42,874 nt of DNA from IMG/VR virus record IMGVR_UViG_3300003322_001574, positions 1 to 42,874 of that record. One strand, 5' to 3'. Below, piece after piece: positions 23,803 to 31,149 of this stretch; positions within the stretch are counted from its first letter, which is position 1, and every line of letters begins with the position of its first letter. A program made the position numbers and the translations under genes. This stretch comes from a virus. The notes beneath the pieces were generated by a model. The model saw only the letters and a list, made by a program, of their open reading frames with translations. It made no database searches and was not told the DNA's origin.

Positions 23803-24181
23803 TTCCTGCCCTCCTTTTTGCTGCCATTTCAGAGCGCCATTGATCTTTAAAGGATACCTTACGTTCCCGCCCCTTCTTATCCTTTACGGTGATCCTTAAA
23901 TTAGGATTGAGCGCCGCCGCTTTCTCCCGGATTGCTTTTATTTCGTCCAATTCCTTCCTGATATCAGGTTTTGGGGTTGTATGATCTACACAAATGGTCG
24001 TCCCATGATCAGTACGTGACCAATAATTTATTTCTGCCGCGCATTTCTCACAGTAATACATCCTGGTGGATACGTTATACCAGGTGGCTGGGCTGTTGCT
24101 GCATGCACTACGGTTACATTCGCCATAGAATACCCCTTTATCTTCAGGATTTGGACAGGTGTTTTTTATTGAATTCGCCAT
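23792..24181 (-). CDS. Zinc-binding small protein
   Basis: 129 residues starting MANSIKNTCPNPEDKGVFYG. Cysteines at NTCPN, GECNRSACS and YYCEKCAAE form a likely zinc site (~residues 9-50). A Lys-rich helical C-terminus (RITVKDKKGRERKVSFKDQW) follows. Compatible with a small nucleic-acid or protein adaptor. Family not recognised. Confidence 0.65.
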   Translation of the reverse strand: MANSIKNTCPNPEDKGVFYGECNRSACSNSPATWYNVSTRMYYCEKCAAEINYWSRTDHGTTICVDHTTPKPDIRKELDEIKAIREKAAALNPNLRITVKDKKGRERKVSFKDQWRSEMAAKRRAGNGM

Positions 24182-24235
24182 ACCGTTGCGTACCGCGCCC
24201 GGTGATTTATGCCGCCTTACGGGGCAGCTTATTAT

Positions 24236-24448
24236 TTAATGATTTTTAACAACGTCATACGCCCCCGCCAGACATTTTGCAACTATATCACCTGATGGGT
24301 TCCTGCCTTCTGGGAAGAGCTTAACCAAATATTTAAAATCGTTACGAGTTGCCGTATTATTCAATTTTATTTCCGCAAAACCGCCTTTATAAGCTATTAT
24401 ACGGCTTCCTGTTGCTGATTTTCTTACTGATAATATTGAATGGTACAT
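24236..24448 (-). CDS. Small hypothetical protein
   Basis: 70 residues starting MYHSILSVRKSATGSRIIAY. Beta strands, then a helical C-terminus (DIVAKCLAGAYDVVKNH). It is the first gene after the terminator at 24.5 kb. Its leader is A-rich (AATAAAACAAAG) with no SD. No family recognised. Confidence 0.6.
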   Translation of the reverse strand: MYHSILSVRKSATGSRIIAYKGGFAEIKLNNTATRNDFKYLVKLFPEGRNPSGDIVAKCLAGAYDVVKNH

Positions 24449-24514
24449 ATACTTTGTTTTATTGTTTATGTTTCGTTTATCTTTCTTTTACAAATCTATT
24501 CATTTTATTTTAAT

Positions 24515-24546
24515 AAAACAAAGAACCCTGATAAAATTATCCGGGT
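24515..24546 (-). terminator. Intrinsic terminator at 24.5 kb
   Basis: On the minus strand ACCCGGATAA pairs with TTATCAGGGT (one mismatch), then TCTTTGTTTTA. It ends the unit that begins near 29 kb. Confidence 0.7.
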
Positions 24547-24573
24547 CCGCTCCATATATTTTTTCCACGTTTA

Positions 24574-24774
24574 TTAATCCTTTGGCTGTTTGATCCTGGC
24601 GGCCTCCTTTGGAATGGTAAACGGCTTGCCATCTACACCTGTTCGGAAGGCCTCTTCTATCGGCCGGTAACATCCTATACTTATTTCAACCTTTATTACG
24701 TCTCCAACTTCCAGCCCCACGTCCTCCATGCCAATTACATCGTCAGTGATTACCACGTCTACAATTTTATTCAT
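24574..24774 (-). CDS. Small hypothetical protein
   Basis: 66 residues starting MNKIVDVVITDDVIGMEDVG. The sequence DDVIGMEDVGLEVGDVIKVE suggests a small beta-barrel-like fold. It overlaps the upstream gene by four bases (ATGA), so it is coupled. Function unknown. Confidence 0.6.
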   Translation of the reverse strand: MNKIVDVVITDDVIGMEDVGLEVGDVIKVEISIGCYRPIEEAFRTGVDGKPFTIPKEAARIKQPKD

Positions 24775-25004
24775 TTGTCGCCGGTATCCGTTCCCGGTTC
24801 GGTTAAAAGATAATACTTACTGTTAAACTCGTCATGTGTTACAAACCGCTGTGCTATCCCGGTCAGGGTATTGCCCTTATAATGTAGCTTAACACAGAAC
24901 GCCCCATACTTCCATGCCTTATATACTTTCCCGCCTCTAATAGTCGTCACTTTCAGCCCCTCGCCTCTGTCTTTTAGCATGGATACGTTTGCGCGGTCCC
25001 TCAT
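24771..25004 (-). CDS. Small hypothetical protein
   Basis: 77 residues starting MRDRANVSMLKDRGEGLKVT. Predicted beta-rich (GGKVYKAWKYGAFCVKLHYK). It is coupled to both neighbours by ATGA overlaps. No family recognised. Confidence 0.6.
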   Translation of the reverse strand: MRDRANVSMLKDRGEGLKVTTIRGGKVYKAWKYGAFCVKLHYKGNTLTGIAQRFVTHDEFNSKYYLLTEPGTDTGDK

Positions 25005-25759
25005 AGGTTCATTGTTGTAGGGTCCTTAAATTTTACCGGTAATAGCCCGTATTTGGCTTGCCTCGCGTCCAGGTTCCACCCGTCATCGTATGGGTTCATT
25101 GAACGCGGTTTATCCCCCATCCCATCGTTGAACCCTTCGGCATATCCCACCTCGAAAGCTGTACATTGCTCATATACCGCAATACTTACACGCGGCATCT
25201 CTTCACGCACAATAGGGGATTGAACCGATTTATCCAGGTCGCTAAATTTCCTTTCACCTGGCATATGCTGCCTTAAAAAGTCATATGCCGCCCCGGCCAA
25301 TCTTTCCCCCATATACCACATACGCTCGGCAAAACTCATGGGCTTCAGATATTCTTCTTCTGATCCTGGATATGGATCTGTATCTGGCTCAAACTGTTTA
25401 AGTAATTCCGTTACGCTACCCTCTGCGTATACTACCGGTATGCCTTTACTATTTGCCATCTCGATCTCTGCCAGCACGCCCCGGCTATGTTCTCCAATCT
25501 TCGTATAACCGAATACCCACAGTTCGTCCATAACGCCGCGTTTGAAATACTCCAGGTCGTTCTCTATGCCGCGCGCGCGTTCCTCTGCTTTGTCATCGTC
25601 CAGCGCGTGACAATCCAGCCAGTAAGGCGCGAATGGGATTACATAAGGAGTAGACATGTTTATAACACGTACTATCCTACGTATCCTTTCCAGGTTACCC
25701 TTTACATTACCGCTGATAGGGTGCGCTATATAAACTATGCGCTTTTTTTGCTGATCCAT
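25001..25759 (-). CDS. Nucleoside 2-deoxyribosyltransferase-like protein with C-terminal extension
   Basis: 252 residues. The first ~120 have the superfamily layout: IVYIAHPISGNVKGNLERI (phosphate/nucleoside loop), VIPFAPYWLDC, an ERARGIENDLEYFKRGVMDE helix with acidic residues, DELWVFGY, SRGVLAEIEMA and GIPVVYA. This resembles phage DUF4406/DUF7768-type proteins related to deoxyribosyltransferases, which move deoxyribose between bases. The C-terminal ~110 residues are an added region with no match I can name. A role in nucleotide metabolism or base modification is inferred. Confidence 0.7.
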   Translation of the reverse strand: MDQQKKRIVYIAHPISGNVKGNLERIRRIVRVINMSTPYVIPFAPYWLDCHALDDDKAEERARGIENDLEYFKRGVMDELWVFGYTKIGEHSRGVLAEIEMANSKGIPVVYAEGSVTELLKQFEPDTDPYPGSEEEYLKPMSFAERMWYMGERLAGAAYDFLRQHMPGERKFSDLDKSVQSPIVREEMPRVSIAVYEQCTAFEVGYAEGFNDGMGDKPRSMNPYDDGWNLDARQAKYGLLPVKFKDPTTMNL

Positions 25760-25879
25760 ATTAACCGGTTTTTATCCTGTAATTCTGCAATAGTTTTTGT
25801 ACAGGATGTTATAAGTTATTGATTACTAACAATACCACGCTTTTACGTAGTAGTGTAAATTTACCCGACTATTTGCACA

Positions 25880-26119
25880 TCATGGGAACGTTTCTTCTAT
25901 TCCGCACTGGTTGCACTTATAACGTTCTGTACTACCCCTGAAACCTGGCGACGTGCTTATTAGCTTCATTTCACCACATGCGCAATCATTACATGGGAAT
26001 TCCCGGCAGTCTGTTTCCTGTCTTACCCTCTCGGCCATTAACCGGCGGACCAGTTCCAGGCATACCAGTGAAGAACAAAGGAAAAGTATTGCTAATACTA
26101 TGCTGATAGTCTCCAACAT
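25880..26119 (-). CDS. Membrane-anchored zinc-ribbon protein, second copy of the plan
   Basis: 79 residues starting MLETISIVLAILFLCSSLVC. One membrane helix (~4-24), then FPCNDCACGEM and YKCNQCGIEE, two CxxC pairs. Same plan as the gene at 22309-22593 but little detailed similarity. Between this gene and the next lies a 120-base gap with a 7-bp inverted repeat (ATCCTGT/ACAGGAT) and no ORF. Confidence 0.65.
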   Translation of the reverse strand: MLETISIVLAILFLCSSLVCLELVRRLMAERVRQETDCREFPCNDCACGEMKLISTSPGFRGSTERYKCNQCGIEETFP

Positions 26120-26120
26120 A

Positions 26121-26339
26121 TTAATGAATTTTGTTTTTAATAATGTCGGCTACAACCTCATTCATGCGTTTTTCAGCTGCCCCCGATGTTTCATAAATTG
26201 GTTTGGATGTAAGCAAAACGACAGGATTAAGGCCGTTTTTCTCCACTACAATCCCCATATATAACCCCCCTGGTGATTGTATAGACTTGATACCGATTAA
26301 ACCCGGATTGTTCCGGATCATTTCTACCGCTGTTAGCAT
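26121..26339 (-). CDS. Small hypothetical protein
   Basis: 72 residues starting MLTAVEMIRNNPGLIGIKSI. Beta strands (GGLYMGIVVEKNGLNPVVLL) followed by a C-terminal helix (EKRMNEVVADIIKNKI). One base separates it from the next gene. No family recognised. Confidence 0.6.
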   Translation of the reverse strand: MLTAVEMIRNNPGLIGIKSIQSPGGLYMGIVVEKNGLNPVVLLTSKPIYETSGAAEKRMNEVVADIIKNKIH

Positions 26340-26357
26340 AGGTTAGGAATTTAGAGG

Positions 26358-26906
26358 TTAGAAAGTGTTTTTTAATGTGTTGGGGTCTGTTAGATCAGGG
26401 GTACCTGTAAGATGCGTCAAGATTACCGGCACATCTTCAAAGCAACCCGTATTATTTGGCACTGGTCCGCCTGACTTAAATGGCGGAGACATAACAGCCT
26501 CGTGAAAGTCGTCACGCTTTTTAACCGCCTGACCATATGCAACCAGGACCTGCAACATAAATGCCGCCAGGGCATAATCTGGTGTATTACTATGGTTTTC
26601 CAGGCTATGACGGTTTATAACCTTCTGCATGTCGTAGATAAGTGATTTACCGTTTATTACCTGCGGAGCCATAACGGATATAAAACCGCCCTTTGCCTGG
26701 TATTCTATACCGTTATATGTGATCTTGTACCCGTCTTCCATTCTTTCAACCTGTGGGCGTTCCGGATCACCTAACCCTGCAGCCCGTTCTCCCATTATCT
26801 GAAGGGCTTGCAATGTACTATCTGCAAACATGTCGCCGTTAGTGTCGGCGTGTTCCTCGTATAGCTCTTTTGCCCATTCTTTTATTACTTCCTTCGTAAC
26901 CATCAT
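26358..26906 (-). CDS. Hypothetical protein
   Basis: 182 residues starting with tandem ATGs (MMVTKEVIKEWAKELYEEHA). The N-terminal helix is followed by a Tyr/Gly beta segment (YKITYNGIEYQAKGGFI) and a helical C-terminal half (DYALAAFMLQVLVAYGQAVK). No catalytic motif seen. Its ATG overlaps the Walker A peptide stop, so the two are coupled. Confidence 0.6.
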   Translation of the reverse strand: MMVTKEVIKEWAKELYEEHADTNGDMFADSTLQALQIMGERAAGLGDPERPQVERMEDGYKITYNGIEYQAKGGFISVMAPQVINGKSLIYDMQKVINRHSLENHSNTPDYALAAFMLQVLVAYGQAVKKRDDFHEAVMSPPFKSGGPVPNNTGCFEDVPVILTHLTGTPDLTDPNTLKNTF

Positions 26907-27055
26907 TTACGCTTTTTAAAGTTTTTGAAGAATTTCAATATAAACTGTTTTGCGGCGGTTGTTTTACCAGTACCGCGCCCTGATTGTACGTACACCGCAT
27001 TAGTATGCAGCCACAGGTCCGCAATCGGAGAAACTGGCTTTTTCTTATCCCTCAT
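26903..27055 (-). CDS. 50-residue peptide with Walker A motif
   Basis: Fifty codons starting MRDKKKPVSPIADLWLHTNA. A strand AVYVQ leads into SGRGTGKTTAAKQ, an exact P-loop (GxxxxGKT), then a helix and a basic end (FKNFKKRK). No Walker B can fit. It looks like the N-terminal piece of an AAA or packaging-type ATPase, either a relic or a genuine mini-protein. It overlaps both neighbours (11 and 4 bases), which argues that it is translated. Confidence 0.6.
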   Translation of the reverse strand: MRDKKKPVSPIADLWLHTNAVYVQSGRGTGKTTAAKQFILKFFKNFKKRK

Positions 27056-27311
27056 AGGTGTTTTTTCCTGCCTCCTGTATGCAGACTGCTACTTTTTCAT
27101 CTTTTACGAATTCGGCTACCTTGCTACGTATGGCGGTTATAATTGCCTTCCTGGTGGCTTTTGGTGGAATTTCGAAACTGTCGTTTTGCAGTACGCTAAA
27201 TCGGTATGCCTCTGCATTTTTTCCGAATGCGATAAAGGATAAACGATGTACTGACGTACTGAACTTTTCAATACTGAATGTGACATTTACGGTGTTTACT
27301 TTCTTAGCCAT
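27045..27311 (-). CDS. Small hypothetical protein
   Basis: 88 residues starting MAKKVNTVNVTFSIEKFSTS. Beta-rich first half (TVNVTFSIEKFSTSVHRLSF) and a Lys/Glu helix (TRKAIITAIRSKVAEFVKDE). It ends inside the start of the Walker A peptide. No family recognised. Confidence 0.6.
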   Translation of the reverse strand: MAKKVNTVNVTFSIEKFSTSVHRLSFIAFGKNAEAYRFSVLQNDSFEIPPKATRKAIITAIRSKVAEFVKDEKVAVCIQEAGKNTYEG

Positions 27312-27342
27312 TTAAAAAAATATTGAATTTTTTGTTAAAAAA

Positions 27343-27852
27343 TTATCTCATTTGTTGTAGTTCTGTCCTGAGCTTACTAACTCCCCGGCTTGCCTCATTT
27401 TTTACAACCTGGTAGGAATATCCCAGGTGTGTAGCTATATCCTTTTGCTTTTCTCCCTTCAAATAGTACAGAACTACAACTTTTTGCTGAACCGGTGGCA
27501 AGCAATCTATTGCTTTAGCTAACAGGTCCCTAACCTCCTTTGCGTGTGTATTATACTCAACAGGCGTGTACATTATAAAATCTTCGTAACGCTGGTGCTG
27601 TTTGGCCCTGTACTTCCCCATTTTATACACCTGGTTAACCCGATCAGCAACCGCTTTGTAAACATATGGTTTCAGGTTTCCTTCATACATGCGGTCGCGT
27701 CTCTGCCATATCCCCATAAAAACGTCCTGTACAATGTCCTGGGCGTCTCTCCATGAAAGTATTCTACTGTAAGCGAATGCGGTTAACCTTTCGTGATAAG
27801 TAATGAATAGTTCGCAATAGGCATTGTATAATAAACGGTCCTTTCCATTCAT
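27343..27852 (-). CDS. ECF-type RNA polymerase sigma factor
   Basis: 169 residues. Region 2 is at ~15-70 (YHERLTAFAYSRILSWRDAQ, then DIVQDVFMGIWQRRD, the typical DxxQxxFxxxW core) and region 4 at ~110-165 (LPPVQQKVVVLYYLKGEKQK, then DIATHLGYSYQVVKN). There is no region 1.1 or 3, as expected for group IV factors. It may direct host polymerase to a phage promoter class. It is coupled by ATGA to the 58-aa membrane protein upstream, a possible partner. Confidence 0.88.
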   Translation of the reverse strand: MNGKDRLLYNAYCELFITYHERLTAFAYSRILSWRDAQDIVQDVFMGIWQRRDRMYEGNLKPYVYKAVADRVNQVYKMGKYRAKQHQRYEDFIMYTPVEYNTHAKEVRDLLAKAIDCLPPVQQKVVVLYYLKGEKQKDIATHLGYSYQVVKNEASRGVSKLRTELQQMR

Positions 27853-28025
27853 CTTATCGCGGTATCCGTCGCCGCTACGGTCTTAAAACCTGATAGGCGG
27901 TTATATTCCGGATCATTACCGTTATACTGTGAGCGTTTACCGGCCACCAGTAAAATAACCACCATAGCCATAACATAGGCTATCATAATTACAACTACTG
28001 CGTTTTTCTTAATGTTTTTCATCAT
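27849..28025 (-). CDS. 58-residue single-pass membrane protein before the sigma factor
   Basis: Tandem ATGs at 28025 and 28022, starting MMKNIKKNAVVVIMIAYVMA. One membrane helix (~9-28) with a short basic N-terminus, then a soluble tail of ~30 residues (GKRSQYNGNDPEYNRLSGFK). Its TGA overlaps the sigma-factor ATG. Gene order resembles a sigma/anti-sigma pair, but the tail is too short for a known anti-sigma domain, so the partnership is inference. Confidence 0.65.
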   Translation of the reverse strand: MMKNIKKNAVVVIMIAYVMAMVVILLVAGKRSQYNGNDPEYNRLSGFKTVAATDTAIR

Positions 28026-28039
28026 TTTGAGATTTTGGG

Positions 28040-28720
28040 TTATTTAAAAAGCGTGCTCTGTTTGTATCCTCCTACCCTGTTAACTGCTGTTTCAATATTG
28101 TTTTCATCCAGTTCAAACCCGTAAAAATTCCGTCCTAACTTCTGACAGGCTACGGCTGTAGTGCCGCTACCCATAAACGGGTCCAGGACGGTATGACCCT
28201 CTGAGGTGCTTTCCCTTAAAATCCTTTCTATGATCTCCAGTGTTTTCTGCGTTTCGTGCACCTTTTCGCCGTTTGTCTTTTTAGCCCCGGCAGCGAATCC
28301 GGGAGAACGCCAGATATTTGGCCCCTTCTTTTTGGCATCGTTTTCTACACAGTGGAACAAAATAAGTTCGTGGTTAAATCCATAAAAGTTGCCTGGTCCA
28401 CTCATTTTGTCCCATACTATGAGGTTGCGCGCTCCCAGGATAGCGTCGAAAATAGGGTAATAGAACGCATACCCACGCCAGTCTGTGAAAAAATATACCT
28501 CCCCGTCTGGCCGCAATACCCTTTTAAACTGCTTGAATAGCTCTTTAAAAAACGGCTTGCAGATTGCCAGGTCTACAAAGTTTCCACGCTGCCCATTATG
28601 GGTCATGCCCATAAAATACGGAGGATCGGCAATTATAGACTTTATAGACTGGGATGGTATTAACTCCATTCCGTCCAGGCAGTCCATGTGGTGCACCTTG
28701 TTAAGCTCTAATTGCTCCAT
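28040..28720 (-). CDS. DNA methyltransferase (N6-adenine or N4-cytosine, beta class)
   Basis: 226 residues. Motif IV DPPY is at residues 32-35 and motif I DPFMGSGTT at 180-188, the IV-to-I order of beta-class enzymes; the target-recognition region lies between. No restriction enzyme is nearby, so it is probably an orphan enzyme that protects phage DNA or marks regulatory sites. The specificity cannot be read. An SD-like GGGAGG lies nine bases before ATG, the same spacing as in the small-gene array. Confidence 0.9.
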   Translation of the reverse strand: MEQLELNKVHHMDCLDGMELIPSQSIKSIIADPPYFMGMTHNGQRGNFVDLAICKPFFKELFKQFKRVLRPDGEVYFFTDWRGYAFYYPIFDAILGARNLIVWDKMSGPGNFYGFNHELILFHCVENDAKKKGPNIWRSPGFAAGAKKTNGEKVHETQKTLEIIERILRESTSEGHTVLDPFMGSGTTAVACQKLGRNFYGFELDENNIETAVNRVGGYKQSTLFK

Positions 28721-28989
28721 TATAAAATACCTCCCTGTTTTTTAATGGCCTCATGTGCCTTTTTAATGTCCTGGTTGAATTTCCACATTATGATCGGCTT
28801 AATGATCCGTAAGCGAAGAGGCGCGGAAATGTTTAATAAGCCGTCCAGCGCCTTAATGATATATAGTATTCCTTCAATAATCAGCGGCAGGAACACCTCA
28901 AACCAGGACAGGTCCGGACCGGTGCCGGTTAACTTATAATGTATCCCCATCAAGGTAAGCGCTGTACAAATTAGCTCGGTTCTTTTCAT
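28720..28989 (-). CDS. Small membrane-associated helical protein
   Basis: 89 residues starting MKRTELICTALTLMGIHYKL. Two hydrophobic stretches (~35-50 WFEVFLPLIIEGILYIIKAL and ~61-70) suggest membrane association; the C-terminus is a charged helix (DIKKAHEAIKKQG). It is the first gene after a strong promoter and shares one base with the methyltransferase start. Function unknown. Confidence 0.6.
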   Translation of the reverse strand: MKRTELICTALTLMGIHYKLTGTGPDLSWFEVFLPLIIEGILYIIKALDGLLNISAPLRLRIIKPIIMWKFNQDIKKAHEAIKKQGGIL

Positions 28990-29020
28990 ATTCTTTTCTG
29001 TTTTGTTTTATTTTCTTTTC

Positions 29021-29050
29021 CAAATGTATTACTTTTCTTTTAAAAAACAA
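29021..29050 (-). promoter_or_regulatory. Bacteroidota-type promoter for the methyltransferase unit
   Basis: TTG, a 19-base spacer and TACATTTG match the TTTG-N19-TAnnTTTG pattern exactly. The leader after it is A-rich (ACAAAACAGAAA). Confidence 0.75.
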
Positions 29051-29075
29051 TGCCCGGATAAAAAATTATCCAGGC
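29042..29075 (-). terminator. Intrinsic terminator fused to the downstream promoter
   Basis: GCCTGGATAA pairs with TTATCCGGGC (one G-T) over a 4-base loop, then ATTGTTTTTT. The T-run doubles as the -33 element and spacer of the promoter at 29021-29050, so one unit stops exactly where the next starts. Confidence 0.85.
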
Positions 29076-29103
29076 GTTACATTACTACCCCATAAACAAC
29101 CAG

Positions 29104-29418
29104 TTAAAAAAGTTCTATCTGTTTTGCTCCCCGGATTAATTCGTCCGTATCCTTATCCAGGTCCCTTTCCAGTCGCATAGCTTCCGGCTTTATCCGGTTA
29201 GCCAGCGCCCAGTCTTTTGCCTTCGCCGCTGCAAAGTATTCCTTTTGTACATTCCGACACGTACGTACCTGCTCCGCGAATTTCCTAACGGCCCCGTTCT
29301 GGCTGTTTGCTGCCAATACCAGGCCGTCAATTCTTTTTTGTAATTGGCCTTTATAAGGCTCTGGTAACGCATTTATTGCGTTAATTAATTGCTCTGTTTC
29401 CTGTACTACGTAGTTCAT
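29104..29418 (-). CDS. Helical coiled-coil protein
   Basis: 104 residues starting MNYVVQETEQLINAINALPE. Almost entirely helical with Lys/Arg/Glu heptads, including a repeated AxxAKDWALANR. It ends 29 bases before a strong terminator. No family recognised; structural or DNA-compaction roles are possible. Confidence 0.6.
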   Translation of the reverse strand: MNYVVQETEQLINAINALPEPYKGQLQKRIDGLVLAANSQNGAVRKFAEQVRTCRNVQKEYFAAAKAKDWALANRIKPEAMRLERDLDKDTDELIRGAKQIELF

Positions 29419-29421
29419 TGC

Positions 29422-29877
29422 TTACGGTTTAAAGATGTTTTTGTAACGTTTAATACAATCCTCCGGCGTAACCTTACCGGAAGTAATTAACATTTTCAAT
29501 ACGAAGGCGGACGCCTCAGCGCCGGACGTAAATACCTTCAGTTTGTCCGGCATAAATATGGGGTATTGATGCCGCTTGTATTTGTACGGGGTATCCTCTT
29601 TCTCTGCTGCCGCCAGTCCCAGCTCACGATCAGTAAATAAATCCGGCTTATCTCTGTTTGGCCCGATCATTACGTCCAATTCTTCTTTGGTCCAGGCAGG
29701 TATGCAAGTGTCTGGGAGTGGTGCCGGATCTGCAAGTGGCTTAACCTGCCAGTCTCCCAATGTATCCGCGTCGATGGCCTCCCGGTTATGCCATAAAAAC
29801 GCTATTTCCTCTACTCCCATTTCAACCAGTTCATTACATATTTCCCGGCTTGCTGTCAGTTGTCCCAGTCTCTGCAT
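29422..29877 (-). CDS. Conserved hypothetical phage protein
   Basis: 151 residues from the ATG at 29877 (MQRLGQLTASREICNELVEM); a longer frame to 29964 exists but lies over the upstream gene. The C-terminal part (YPIFMPDKLKVFTSGAEASA, then ITSGKVTPEDCIKRYKNIFK) recalls a small family seen in Bacteroidota phages. It starts 44 bases inside the upstream frame. Function unknown. Confidence 0.6.
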   Translation of the reverse strand: MQRLGQLTASREICNELVEMGVEEIAFLWHNREAIDADTLGDWQVKPLADPAPLPDTCIPAWTKEELDVMIGPNRDKPDLFTDRELGLAAAEKEDTPYKYKRHQYPIFMPDKLKVFTSGAEASAFVLKMLITSGKVTPEDCIKRYKNIFKP

Positions 29878-30106
29878 GTGATTCGATGTATTTTTTAAGG
29901 TGATATAACCGGTAGTATGCCGGTTCAAATGGCTTTGCGTCTGGCATGTCCTTATAATGATCAATGATATTCAGGTTAGTTTCTACATACTTCGCTACAT
30001 CTGTTATAGTACTGTAGTCATTCATCATTATAGGACCGGCCGGGAGGGCGCGGCCTTCATACCATTTTTTCATTTTTTCGGCTCCCTCCTTCCACTTTGT
30101 ACTCAT
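29834..30106 (-). CDS. Hypothetical protein
   Basis: 90 residues from the ATG at 30106 (MSTKWKEGAEKMKKWYEGRA), chosen because it overlaps the HNH stop (ATGA). Helical with a central DVAKYVETNLNIIDHYKD. No family recognised. Confidence 0.55.
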   Translation of the reverse strand: MSTKWKEGAEKMKKWYEGRALPAGPIMMNDYSTITDVAKYVETNLNIIDHYKDMPDAKPFEPAYYRLYHLKKYIESHAETGTTDSKPGNM

Positions 30107-30522
30107 GGGCGTAAATGGTCCGGGACATTCTTCTGCTCTGATCTGGCTATCCTGTCCCAAAGCAGGGTTACCCGCTGTTTTAATAATGGGTAAATCTTCA
30201 TTTTCTTAACGTAGTCAGCGCCCAGGTTGTCCATATTAGTGTGACAATCCCCGCAGAGGAAAACCACGTTATCCTCTTCGTATTGTACGGAAGGGCACCC
30301 GCCGTCCGGCCTTTTAGGCAAAATATGCGCTACAACTGCCGCCGGATTTATCAACATGGTGCCAATGGTAGGCTTTTCGCACTCCATGCAGAGGCGTGGC
30401 GCTTTCTGCCACATCTTTTTAAACCAATTCCCCCGGCCTGGTTCTTTTTTCTGTCCGGGTTTCTTCTGGGCGCTATGCCCTAACTTTTGTTGGAAACGTT
30501 GTTCCATGTACTGAGACTTCAT
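30103..30522 (-). CDS. HNH-type nuclease-like protein
   Basis: 139 residues from the ATG at 30522 (MKSQYMEQRFQQKLGHSAQK); ATGA overlap with the exonuclease stop. CMECEKP and CGDCHTNMDN give zinc ligands, with AAVVAHILPKRPDGG between, the AH.LPK and N..LC..CH pattern of HNH endonucleases. A basic N-terminus may bind DNA. Function in packaging or recombination is inferred. Confidence 0.7.
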   Translation of the reverse strand: MKSQYMEQRFQQKLGHSAQKKPGQKKEPGRGNWFKKMWQKAPRLCMECEKPTIGTMLINPAAVVAHILPKRPDGGCPSVQYEEDNVVFLCGDCHTNMDNLGADYVKKMKIYPLLKQRVTLLWDRIARSEQKNVPDHLRP

Positions 30523-31139
30523 AAAGGGATTGCTTTTAGTTCGATTATACCGCGTTTTATTACTTCTACGAGGCACAACCGGCATGCGGTTCTATCGTTT
30601 TCTGCACGGTGTGCCCCTTCAAGCTCTTTATTGAACAAATATTTATAGAGTTCAGATAGTTTCATTTTGCCGATCGCTTTAAGATCGTTAAGAGTGCAGA
30701 TAGTTGGTAGCTTTTTATTAGCACGCATCCCGTACCGGATCATTTCATTACCTACAACGTCCTTATCAAATGGTAGGTTATGAGCTGCTAAGAGGTCACA
30801 TGTTTCTAAATCTGAGATAAATTCCTGCAGGACCTGTGGCATAGGTACGCCCTCACGCATGCTTTTATATGTGCTAAATCCGTGTTTGATCCAGAAGGCG
30901 GCGGACTGTATGGCCCTTTCTTCTGTTTGCCCCTGGGCCATAAAATATTTTGCATTTGGGATTAACCAGCCATCCGGCTTTATCAGGTATACTTTTTCCT
31001 TTTCTACCTGCATGGTGTTCAGGTTAAATATTTCCCAGGAAAGCTCGATAACTCGCCCTTGCTTGTCTGATAACCTGGGTCCTTTGGCGTAATTACGCTT
31101 AAACCCGTTTGTTTCCGAATCAATTACTAAAATGCGCAT
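30519..31139 (-). CDS. DnaQ-like 3'-5' exonuclease (DEDDh)
   Basis: 206 residues. Exo I: VIDSETNGF (D7, E9); Exo II: AAHNLPFD (D125); Exo III: GAHRAENDRTAC (H177, D182). That is the complete DEDDh set. It would trim single-stranded or nicked DNA, or degrade oligonucleotides, within the replication/recombination module. It is followed by the HNH gene with an ATGA overlap. Confidence 0.88.
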   Translation of the reverse strand: MRILVIDSETNGFKRNYAKGPRLSDKQGRVIELSWEIFNLNTMQVEKEKVYLIKPDGWLIPNAKYFMAQGQTEERAIQSAAFWIKHGFSTYKSMREGVPMPQVLQEFISDLETCDLLAAHNLPFDKDVVGNEMIRYGMRANKKLPTICTLNDLKAIGKMKLSELYKYLFNKELEGAHRAENDRTACRLCLVEVIKRGIIELKAIPL

Positions 31140-31149
31140 GCTGATGGTT

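Noticed and set aside
25774-25807. ATCCTGT/ACAGGAT hairpin as terminator
   Set aside because: Stem is only 7 bp with a 20-base loop and no T-run on either strand.
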